NCBI GenBank assembly: GCA_964400865.1
Contig: CAYNWG010000064.1
Location: forward strand, 1-5,084
DNA from: DAOQVB01 sp964400865
Lineage (GTDB): Bacteria; Patescibacteriota; Microgenomatia; UBA1400; PJMF01
Direction: 5' to 3'
DNA: 5,084 bases
This document shows, in pieces, positions 1-5,084 of this stretch. Below the pieces are notes generated by a model. That model did not search any database and was not told the DNA's origin. It was given only the letters and a program-made list of their open reading frames with translations. Every line of letters starts with the position of its first letter. Position 1 is the stretch's first letter. The position numbers and the translations under genes are program-made.

Positions 1-33
1 AATTTCTATCAGGGTAAAACCGTTTTTTTTCAT
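1..33 (-). CDS. N-terminus of a second prepilin or pseudopilin (partial)
   Basis: The minus strand from 33 to the window edge encodes MKKNGFTLIEI, eleven codons with no stop. This is a textbook class III signal: a two-lysine leader, cleavage after Gly5, Phe at mature position 1 and Glu at mature position 5 (G|FTLIE). It is therefore a substrate for the PilD encoded just upstream and probably a minor pilin or pseudopilin. It begins 45 bases after the stop of the PKD-like gene. Codons 2-4 contain a run of eight A residues. No strong ribosome site is visible: AAAGG lies 15 bases upstream and GAAAG lies 4 bases upstream of the ATG. The rest of the protein is outside the window, so the pilin class cannot be assigned. 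Confidence 0.82.
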   Translation of the reverse strand, partial: MKKNGFTLIEI

Positions 34-78
34 AGTACTTTCATCATACCTTTGCAAAGCTATGGTTTGCAAGCCGAA

Positions 79-1038
79 TTACTGATGTATAGCAATATTC
101 ATTTCTGTGGCTGTGGTGCTAGCAGATTCCGTTCCATACGCGTCAACCACTTTAAGAATTGCCTGGTAATTACATACTTGCTGATTGCACGAATATTGGT
201 GAGTTGTCAGAGTTTCAGTACCGATACCAATCCAACTTGTACCATCCCCAAATTCAAGCGTTACCCGAGATTCTTCTGGCAGTAATGAATCAATCACAAA
301 GTTAAAACTAATCACATCTGCTTGACTAGCTTGTAAAGTGCGTTGATATCGGTCAAATCCGGGTTCAGCATTAAACGAGAGGATAATTGGTCGCTGATGA
401 CAACTGGAGTAGCAATCGTCACTACAATCGCTTCCTGGACGTTGGTCGCCTACACCCAACAAGCGTACTGGATCACAACAAGTAAAACCATATCCTTCGC
501 ACGTAGTAATTGGCTGAACAACGTTGGGACTACCTGACAATGAATCAACAATACTACCGTCTTCTACCAAAACTGTTCGAGATCTAAATAATAAATTTTT
601 GAAAGGTGTGATTTTCTTAAACGAGGCATCTAGATCAGCTGGCACAGCTTGAATAGCTATTGACCACGCACCTTCATCGGTAAACGCCAGTCCTGATTGA
701 CCTGGCTTTTTGCTTGCAAAAAATGGTAATTTCCTCTCACCAAACTGCTTGGGTACAAACTCGTACTGGTCACACACAACTTCCAAAACATATTCTGTAT
801 TGGAAATAAATCGTAACTGGGGTGTGTACAGTGGACTGTCATCCACCCGCTGCGCACCAAGTTTGGTGCAGTATTCGTAGTACTCACCGATGTGCTTTGA
901 TCGCTGAACCGTCGATGCATCTGCCAATAATTGATTGTATGCCTGAAACAAGACCCACTGTTGAAGCGTCAAAAAAGCCCCTATAGCAATCGATGTAAAA
1001 ATTAAAATAAATATGAAACTATACCGAAAGAATCGCAT
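79..1038 (-). CDS. Membrane-anchored, cysteine-rich protein with a C-terminal PKD-like domain, function unknown
   Basis: I do not recognise this 319-residue protein as a named family. It opens with a basic RFFR and a hydrophobic stretch at about 7-24, either an uncleaved anchor or a Sec signal. There is no prepilin-type Gly|x4-Glu site, so it is not an obvious PilD substrate. Residues 30-60 look helical. A central domain of unknown fold follows, then a cysteine cluster at C180, C187, C188, C205, C209 and C213. Residues about 217-315 resemble a PKD domain (an Ig-like beta-sandwich of extracellular proteins): EFGDGT at 262-267, THQY at 279-282 and YQAILKVVDAYG at 291-302. C284 and C289 sit in the turn between the last strands. 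Other cysteines are C57 and C89. The start ATG is 12 bases after the pilD stop with no visible Shine-Dalgarno. Its place between pilD and a prepilin suggests a surface protein, perhaps a pilus accessory or adhesin; that role is inference. Confidence 0.78.
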   Translation of the reverse strand: MRFFRYSFIFILIFTSIAIGAFLTLQQWVLFQAYNQLLADASTVQRSKHIGEYYEYCTKLGAQRVDDSPLYTPQLRFISNTEYVLEVVCDQYEFVPKQFGERKLPFFASKKPGQSGLAFTDEGAWSIAIQAVPADLDASFKKITPFKNLLFRSRTVLVEDGSIVDSLSGSPNVVQPITTCEGYGFTCCDPVRLLGVGDQRPGSDCSDDCYSSCHQRPIILSFNAEPGFDRYQRTLQASQADVISFNFVIDSLLPEESRVTLEFGDGTSWIGIGTETLTTHQYSCNQQVCNYQAILKVVDAYGTESASTTATEMNIAIHQ

Positions 1039-1050
1039 GTATTTAGACTA

Positions 1051-1875
1051 CTACATCCCAAGGAGCTGAGTCCAGTACCAACCCCAGATAAAATCACCCC
1101 AGACTAGCGCAATGGCACTACCTAGTAGAAGAAACGGCCCAAATGGTATGGGTTGTTTTAACTTGTGTTTACCCAAAAGCAATAATAAGCTACCAATCAA
1201 TGCACCAGAACATACTGCAATCATCAAAGCTACCAATACTTGCGGCCACCCAACCAATAGTGCTAGTACAGGAGCAAGTTTTACATCACCAAAACCCATA
1301 CCTTTGCCTTTGGTTGCCAATCTGAGAAACCAAAAAAAAGCTCCTACCCCAGCAGATGCCAATACCATCGATATAAAATCAGACTGTTGCATAATGCCAC
1401 CCTGCACCAGCACGACTCGGTAAGCCAGAGTGGCTAGCGCCATGATTGCCACTGCCCAATCGGGAATAATAAAGTACTTCATGTCTGCCACAAAAATAAC
1501 CAGACTAAGTGTGCCTATCAATAACCAAAACACCGGCTGTAACACAGTAAATGGTTGGTCAACCAACAAGAAAAACACGCTGCCAGCCCAATACCACCAA
1601 ACAAAAAGAGCTCCAACCATTAGCTCCATTGCCACATGAGATATAGCAATCGGCTTGTGGCATTTTCGACATCTGCCTCCTAGCAGTAGGAAAGAGAGTA
1701 GGGGGATGTTGTCATACCACTTAATGATGTAGGAGCAATGATCGCAGCGAGATCGGCCAGTTTTCCAATCTTCTTTATCTTCCACCGTACGATATACCAA
1801 AACATGCAAAAAACTACCTATGCAGACACCAAGAGCGAAAATAATACAGCTAATTACCAATTGAAATACAAACAC
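1051..1875 (-). CDS. pilD: PilD, prepilin leader peptidase / N-methyltransferase
   Basis: This 274-residue polytopic membrane protein is the aspartic peptidase that cuts prepilin leaders after Gly on the cytoplasmic side; in many homologues the N-terminal domain also methylates the new N-terminus. The family's N-terminal GSF motif is at 20-22. The zinc-type pairs C44-x2-C47 and C69-x2-C72 flank DNIPLLSFLLLGGRC. Both catalytic aspartates are visible: D131 in ADMKYFIIPD and D197 in the GFGD motif (GMGFGDVKL, 192-200). Hydrophobic segments lie near 3-22, 82-104, 112-130, 138-156, 165-184, 202-233 and 245-268. The start is GTG: an in-frame TAA lies four codons upstream, and a later TTG at codon 6 would cut into the first membrane segment. 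No clear Shine-Dalgarno is present. It ends in TAG directly followed by a second TAG. Its substrates are presumably the two prepilins encoded on either side. Confidence 0.95.
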   Translation of the reverse strand: MFVFQLVISCIIFALGVCIGSFLHVLVYRTVEDKEDWKTGRSRCDHCSYIIKWYDNIPLLSFLLLGGRCRKCHKPIAISHVAMELMVGALFVWWYWAGSVFFLLVDQPFTVLQPVFWLLIGTLSLVIFVADMKYFIIPDWAVAIMALATLAYRVVLVQGGIMQQSDFISMVLASAGVGAFFWFLRLATKGKGMGFGDVKLAPVLALLVGWPQVLVALMIAVCSGALIGSLLLLLGKHKLKQPIPFGPFLLLGSAIALVWGDFIWGWYWTQLLGM

Positions 1876-1881
1876 CTGCTT

Positions 1882-1910
1882 ACTTTACCGCAGAGTAGGG
1901 GAGAACACAA
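1882..1910 (-). promoter_or_regulatory. Possible weak promoter for pilD
   Basis: Between the terminator and pilD the minus strand shows TTGTGT (1905-1910), a 17-base spacer and TAAAGT (1882-1887); each box matches four of six sigma-70 consensus bases. If it is real, transcription would start at or next to position 1875, the first base of the pilD GTG, giving a leaderless message. A promoter is expected here because a strong terminator precedes the gene, but matches of this quality arise by chance and the call is tentative. Confidence 0.25.
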
Positions 1911-1934
1911 TCGGGAGGGTTTGGTAAAGAAATG

Positions 1935-1967
1935 AAAAAGCCCCCGCAGTTGGAAACTGCGGGGGCT
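1935..1967 (-). terminator. Rho-independent terminator after the pilin gene
   Basis: Positions 1939-1951 and 1955-1967 form a perfect 13-bp inverted repeat with a 3-base loop; the stem contains the run GCCCCCGC. On the minus strand the hairpin is followed by TTTTT (1935-1939, sharing one base with the stem), then CATTTC. It begins about 28 bases after the pilin stop and lies before pilD. The T tract is on the minus-strand side only, so it should act on pilin transcripts. The T tract is short, so some readthrough into pilD is possible. Confidence 0.9.
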
Positions 1968-1995
1968 ACGTATCAGACCTAATAATCTATAAAGA

Positions 1996-2673
1996 TTATG
2001 GTAGACAGATCATGTCAATACCTGCTTCACCCGCTCCATTTAAATCGGCGGCAGTTGGTGGGCAAACTGCATCATTGGTGGTCGTAGCTCCAACTGATAA
2101 ATCAGCAGGTAAACCCTGGGTGCAACGATCGCTCGCTTCATTTCTGAACGCGGCTGATTGTGGCGAGAAACACACATAGGCATTATCTCCGGCACCACCC
2201 TCATAGTACACATATAAACCTCTTGGTTCGTCAGCGATTGCAGTATCACCGCCACCATCTTCATCAACTCTATCAATATATGACATTTTTAATTCGTCTG
2301 TGCCAACACAGCCAGCAAGCACTGCTGTCGATAATCTTTCTAGGACAGGACACTCTACTGCAGCACCATCGGCATTGGCTAACCAGCCATTATTTACCAA
2401 CACCATATCAAGATCAATATCTGTAGCAGTCGTATCAGTTTCATCTCCTTGCCATGGGAAGTATCCATTAAATGCGTTGTAGCGTTCAAATGCTCCAAGT
2501 AACTGCTCGGCATCTCCACGTTTGGCCGTATCACGTCCACGATTAATTTGTTCGAGTGGATTGATAGCTGCCAACACCATAACAGCTAAAATACCCAAAA
2601 TCGAGATCACGATGAGCAACTCGATCATGGTAAAACCCCCGCTTTTTAAGCGAGCAAGCAAGGTTTTCTTCAT
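1996..2673 (-). CDS. Type IV prepilin, probable major pilin
   Basis: This 225-residue protein carries a class III (prepilin) signal: a 13-residue basic leader ending in SGG, cleaved before F14, with the conserved Glu at mature position 5 (E18) in GG|FTMIELL. The hydrophobic helix runs to about residue 38 and would form both the membrane anchor and the fibre core. It is followed by NPLEQINRGRD (38-48), a stretch often seen in pilins of Patescibacteria. The mature form is about 212 residues. Six cysteines (108, 122, 168, 184, 204, 223) lie in the globular domain; the last pair could close a C-terminal disulfide loop. An acidic, Gly-rich turn, DEDGGGD, lies at 137-143. Its own promoter, strong ribosome site and terminator suggest an abundant product, hence the major-pilin call. 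A T2SS-type pseudopilin is the alternative, but the adjacent pilT argues for a retractable pilus. Confidence 0.94.
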   Translation of the reverse strand: MKKTLLARLKSGGFTMIELLIVISILGILAVMVLAAINPLEQINRGRDTAKRGDAEQLLGAFERYNAFNGYFPWQGDETDTTATDIDLDMVLVNNGWLANADGAAVECPVLERLSTAVLAGCVGTDELKMSYIDRVDEDGGGDTAIADEPRGLYVYYEGGAGDNAYVCFSPQSAAFRNEASDRCTQGLPADLSVGATTTNDAVCPPTAADLNGAGEAGIDMICLP

Positions 2674-2680
2674 ATTATTT

Positions 2681-2686
2681 CTCCTT
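2681..2686 (-). promoter_or_regulatory. Shine-Dalgarno site of the pilin gene
   Basis: The minus strand reads AAGGAG, then AAATAAT (7 bases), then the ATG at 2673. This is a strong, well-spaced ribosome site in an AT-rich leader, as expected for a highly made protein. Confidence 0.87.
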
Positions 2687-2730
2687 ATTACCTACTTACA
2701 AAAAATACCAACATTTGTACTGTCATCCAC

Positions 2731-2758
2731 TCTATACTAGCCAGAAGACGCTTGTCAA
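2731..2758 (-). promoter_or_regulatory. Sigma-70-type promoter of the pilin gene
   Basis: In the 88-base gap between pilC and the pilin, the minus strand shows a perfect -35 box TTGACA (2753-2758), a 16-base spacer, and a -10-like TATAGA (2731-2736, four of six consensus bases). The expected start of transcription is near 2724, giving a leader of about 50 bases. The -35 box begins 3 bases after the pilC stop codon. A private promoter would let the pilin be made in excess of the motor proteins. It is seen as sequence only; activity is inferred. Confidence 0.62.
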
Positions 2759-2761
2759 CAA

Positions 2762-3964
2762 TTAAAACGCGCTCGTCAAACTATAAATAGGCATCACAAT
2801 AGCAATAACCATACCACCAACTGCCACCGCTAAAATTACCATAATAATTGGCTCGATTGCTGTCGTCATATTCTTGACAGCCTGCTCGGTTTCTTGCTCA
2901 AAGTACGTCGAAAGTTTTTGCAGCACTTCATCCAATTTCCCTGTTTCCTCACCAACTGCCACCATCTGGGACAAAATAAGCGGAATCATTTCGTGACGAG
3001 CAATTGATTCTGACAGTAAACCACCTTTTTCCACTTGGTTGCGCGCCTCTGTAAAGGCTTCGCGATAGATCACATTTTCTACCCCCTCAATTACAACATC
3101 CAACGCTTGCAGTAAAGTCACGCCTGAACCTAACAACAATGAGAGCGTGCGAACAAAATCAGTAATCATGATCTTCTGCAGCATACTGCCAAAAATGGGC
3201 AATTTTAACAATAACCCCGCTATAACTCGTTGACCAGCTTCAGTTTGATACCAGCGATTAAATAAAAATATACCGCCTCCTATACCGGCCAATATGAAAT
3301 ACCACCGAGTTGCGAAAATATTTGATACACCAATTAATATTCTTGTTGGCAAAGGCAGCGTTACCCCAAAGTCACTATACATAGCTGTTAGCTTTGGTAG
3401 GACAAACGTCATCATGATAAAACCCACCACCAGCATTGCTAGCACCACAATGACTGGGTAAATCATTGCGCCCTTAGTTTTTGCTCGAAATTCTTTTGAT
3501 TTTTCTAGATTATGAGCTAACCGAGATAAAATTTCGTCTAAAATACCACCCACCTCACCAGCCTTGACTAACTGAATATACAACCGAGAAAAGACCTTTG
3601 GGTGAGAGCTGAGTGCTTTTGAAAAAGAGGCGCCTCCCTCAACCTCATGTAGTAAATTGGCAACCAGTTGAGAAAAACCCGGTGTTGACTGCTGAATCAG
3701 TACGCCCAAAGCCTTTGAAATTGACAAACCAGCGCTAATCATAGTGGAAAGCTGACGGGTAAAATTAACCACATCATTTTGATTTACCCCCATAAAGCCT
3801 TGGAGTAAACTTCCCAAGCCTGCCATACCAACTGGTTTAATACTGATTACGAGCAAACCACGTTCGTCCAACAGTGCTGCGGCGTCCACCATGCTCGACG
3901 CCTCTGCTTTGCCCTTAACAATTTCCCCCAGTTTATTTTTTGCAGAATAAGAAAAAAATGGCAT
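2762..3964 (-). CDS. pilC: PilC/GspF-family type IV pilus inner-membrane platform protein
   Basis: At 400 residues this is a full-length PilC. The protein is the cytoplasmic-membrane platform through which the PilB and PilT motors act on the pilus base. It has the usual duplicated T2SSF architecture. The first copy spans about residues 66-190, with FTRQLSTMISAGLSISKAL at 68-86 and VKAGEVGGILDEIL at 133-146. The second spans about 268-391, with FVRTLSLLLGSGVTLLQAL at 270-288 and VAVGEETGKLDEVL at 335-348. The paired GE-x-GG/GK-LDE motifs are diagnostic. Membrane segments are expected near 169-190, 219-236 and 371-392, and the C-terminus MPIYSLTSAF is typical. The N-terminus MPFFSYSAKN with a GEIVKG motif also fits the family. 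The start is supported by an AAGGAG site overlapping the end of pilT. The stop lies just before the -35 box of the pilin promoter. Confidence 0.97.
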   Translation of the reverse strand: MPFFSYSAKNKLGEIVKGKAEASSMVDAAALLDERGLLVISIKPVGMAGLGSLLQGFMGVNQNDVVNFTRQLSTMISAGLSISKALGVLIQQSTPGFSQLVANLLHEVEGGASFSKALSSHPKVFSRLYIQLVKAGEVGGILDEILSRLAHNLEKSKEFRAKTKGAMIYPVIVVLAMLVVGFIMMTFVLPKLTAMYSDFGVTLPLPTRILIGVSNIFATRWYFILAGIGGGIFLFNRWYQTEAGQRVIAGLLLKLPIFGSMLQKIMITDFVRTLSLLLGSGVTLLQALDVVIEGVENVIYREAFTEARNQVEKGGLLSESIARHEMIPLILSQMVAVGEETGKLDEVLQKLSTYFEQETEQAVKNMTTAIEPIIMVILAVAVGGMVIAIVMPIYSLTSAF

Positions 3965-3970
3965 AACTCA

Positions 3971-5038
3971 TTACTCCTTTGATAACATTCGTTCAATTTC
4001 GTCTGGTCTAAATGCACGATTTCGAGCGGTTTCAGCAGTAATTATCCCCTGCTGAACAAGCATAAACAAGTGTTTTTCGAATAAAAACATACCCTGCTCT
4101 GATGAAGTTTGAATGATTGACTCGATTTGAAAAGCCTTACTTTCTCGAATTAAATTTCTCACTGCTGCGTTAGCGATCATCACTTCAAGAGCCGCCACTC
4201 TGCCACCCCCTTTTTTGGGCAACAATCGTTGGGAGACAACCGCGCGAATCACACCAGCCAACTGTTGGCGAATCTGTGGTTGCTGAGCTGCTGGAAATAC
4301 ATCAATAATTCTATCAATCGACTCGCTAGCTGTATTGGTATGCAACGTTGCAAATACCAAGTGACCAGTTTCAGCAATTGTAATTGCTGAAGCAATTGTT
4401 TCGTGATCTCGCATCTCTCCTATCAGTACAACATCGGGGTCCTCGCGCAGAGCTGAGCGCAGAGCAATATCCCAACCATGAGTATCCTGGTTGACCTCTC
4501 TTTGCGAAATAATACTTTTATCCGGCTGATAAATAAACTCAATTGGGTCTTCAATAGTCAAAATATGCTCTGCACGCTTATGATTAATTTCATCTATTAA
4601 CGCCGCCAGAGTGGTTGACTTGCCCTCACCAGTTGGACCTGTCAACAACACAAGGCCTTGAGGATACAAAGTGAAGTCATGCAAAATAGGTAATAAATCT
4701 AGTTCTTCAATTGTTTTAATTTTTTCTGGAATTAAACGTGCCGCCAGCGCCATAGCACCCGAACTATGATAGACATTAACTCTAAACCGAGCTTTCTCTT
4801 TATACTGAAAACCAAAATCTAACTCTTTATTTACTTTGACGTAATCCTGTTGTTCTTGAGTCAAGATTGTAAAAATCAACTCCTTATTTTGGTCAGGAGT
4901 GATGAGTGGCATTTCAACCCGTCGCAACTCACCATCGACTCTTAGTATTGCTGGGTTGCCACAAACTAAGTGGAGATCCGATCCCTGCAAATCTACGACT
5001 TTCTGCATAAGGTCATGAATGGTGATAGCGGTGCTCAT
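3971..5038 (-). CDS. pilT: PilT, type IV pilus retraction ATPase
   Basis: This 355-residue protein has the normal PilT length. PilT is a hexameric cytoplasmic ATPase that powers pilin removal and pilus retraction. The N-terminal PAS-like domain covers about residues 1-105 and includes GSDLHL at 19-24. The RecA-like domain carries a Walker A loop GPTGEGKST (134-142), an Asp box TIEDPIEF (161-168), a Walker B DPDVVLIGEMRD (200-211) with E208 as the likely catalytic glutamate, and a His box around G225-H226 and L232-H233-T234-N235. AVRNLIRE at 292-299 matches the AIRNLIRE signature that separates PilT from PilB. The Walker A has Glu138 where Ser is the usual residue, but the G-x4-G-K-S pattern is intact. 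The start is set by an AAGGAG site 5 bases upstream. The gene follows a probable pilB and ends 6 bases before pilC. Confidence 0.97.
   Translation of the reverse strand: MSTAITIHDLMQKVVDLQGSDLHLVCGNPAILRVDGELRRVEMPLITPDQNKELIFTILTQEQQDYVKVNKELDFGFQYKEKARFRVNVYHSSGAMALAARLIPEKIKTIEELDLLPILHDFTLYPQGLVLLTGPTGEGKSTTLAALIDEINHKRAEHILTIEDPIEFIYQPDKSIISQREVNQDTHGWDIALRSALREDPDVVLIGEMRDHETIASAITIAETGHLVFATLHTNTASESIDRIIDVFPAAQQPQIRQQLAGVIRAVVSQRLLPKKGGGRVAALEVMIANAAVRNLIRESKAFQIESIIQTSSEQGMFLFEKHLFMLVQQGIITAETARNRAFRPDEIERMLSKE
3974..3979 (-). promoter_or_regulatory. Shine-Dalgarno site of pilC inside the pilT C-terminus
   Basis: The last two sense codons of pilT, AAG GAG (Lys-Glu), form a perfect AAGGAG ribosome site. 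It is followed by TAATGAGTT (9 bases, containing the pilT stop) and the pilC ATG at 3964. Ribosomes ending pilT would stop over the pilC initiation region, so translation of the two genes is probably coupled. Confidence 0.85.
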
Positions 5039-5043
5039 AAAGG

Positions 5044-5049
5044 CTCCTT
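5044..5049 (-). promoter_or_regulatory. Shine-Dalgarno site of pilT
   Basis: The minus strand reads AAGGAG followed by CCTTT and then the ATG at 5038. This is a full-strength ribosome site with 5-base spacing. It fixes the pilT start and lies in the 18-base gap after the upstream stop codon. Confidence 0.85.
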
Positions 5050-5056
5050 AATTCGA

Positions 5057-5084
5057 TTAAATTTCGGCTACTCTCAAAACTTCT
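5057..5084 (-). CDS. pilB: C-terminal tail of a probable PilB/GspE-type pilus extension ATPase (partial)
   Basis: Only the last eight codons and the TAA stop (5057-5059) are in the window; the gene continues past the right edge. The readable residues are EVLRVAEI. PilB/GspE-type ATPases commonly end with a helix of the form (E)EVLRV plus a few residues, so this tail in the slot directly upstream of pilT is what a pilB would give. PilB hydrolyses ATP at the cytoplasmic base of the pilus to drive pilin addition. The stop lies 18 bases before the pilT start, which suggests co-transcription. Eight residues are very little evidence: the call depends on the EVLRV match plus gene context, and another gene ending by chance in this way is possible. 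Confidence 0.65.

Noticed and set aside
33..47. Tiny frame MMKVL ending in TGA that overlaps the second prepilin start
   Set aside because: Five codons, with AAAGG too close to either of its ATGs for normal initiation; a chance overlap is the simpler reading.
50..72. CTTTGCAAAG palindrome and two TTTGCAA copies spaced 15 bases apart before the second prepilin
   Set aside because: Too short and too few copies to call an operator or attachment site without comparison to other sequences.
79..1038. The PKD-like protein as a prepilin with a class III signal
   Set aside because: The N-terminus has no Gly or Ala followed by a hydrophobic stretch with Glu at position 5, so PilD cleavage is not supported.
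1982..1999. AT-rich inverted repeat ATAATCT/AGATTAT around the pilin stop
   Set aside because: A 7-bp AT stem overlapping the stop codon, with no T tract of its own. The GC-rich hairpin just downstream explains termination far better.
2697..2719. Inverted repeat TACAAA/TTTGTA with an 11-base loop in the pilin leader
   Set aside because: Six weak base pairs in an AT-rich stretch are expected by chance; nothing points to a riboswitch or RNA thermometer.
52..2740. Many plus-strand open frames of 60-103 codons and two extra minus-strand frames (657-920, 2040-2276)
   Set aside because: They lie opposite or out of frame with well-supported genes, lack family motifs and have no consistent ribosome sites.
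1..5084. Recoded genetic code (UGA as glycine, as in some Patescibacteria)
   Set aside because: All genes read through under the standard code with conserved motifs intact, and no in-frame UGA is needed to complete any of them.
1..5084. A dedicated type II secretion system rather than a type IV pilus
   Set aside because: The PilT retraction ATPase with its AVRNLIRE signature belongs to pili, and no other secretion component is visible in the window.

Overview
The window is one type IV pilus (T4P) locus, read entirely on the minus strand from right to left. Gene order in the direction of transcription is: the tail of a likely pilB (extension ATPase), pilT (retraction ATPase), pilC (inner-membrane platform), a prepilin that probably encodes the major pilin, pilD (prepilin peptidase), a membrane-anchored cysteine-rich protein with a PKD-like domain, and the first eleven codons of a second prepilin that runs off the left edge. 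No tRNA, rRNA, CRISPR array, insertion sequence or phage gene is visible, and no stretch over 300 bases lacks a gene.

The organism is a bacterium. The pilin has a short charged leader, a GG|FTMIELL cleavage site and an INPLEQINRGRD-type stretch just after the hydrophobic helix. That combination, with the compact pilB-pilT-pilC-pilin-pilD order, resembles T4P loci of Candidate Phyla Radiation (Patescibacteria) genomes. This lineage call is inference from remembered family patterns; a Gram-positive or other bacterium is not excluded. The standard code reads every gene without an internal stop. Complete genes end in TAA, except pilD, which ends in TAG.

The right part (5084 to 2762) is the motor module: pilB tail, pilT and pilC, packed with gaps of 18 and 6 bases and with strong AAGGAG ribosome sites. 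The pilin (2673-1996) looks like a separate transcription unit. A TTGACA/TATAGA promoter lies just beyond the pilC stop, and a 13-bp GC-rich hairpin with a T tract follows the pilin stop. The left part (1875 to 1) holds pilD, the PKD-like protein and the second prepilin. Their starts lack a recognisable Shine-Dalgarno sequence, unlike all three starts in the right part.

Together PilD would trim the prepilins, PilB and PilT would power extension and retraction through PilC, and the pilins would build the fibre. The PKD-like protein sits between the peptidase and a prepilin gene, so a role at the cell surface or with the pilus is plausible but unproven. The core machinery is well known. The least described items are the cysteine-rich PKD-like protein and the contrast in translation signals between the two halves.
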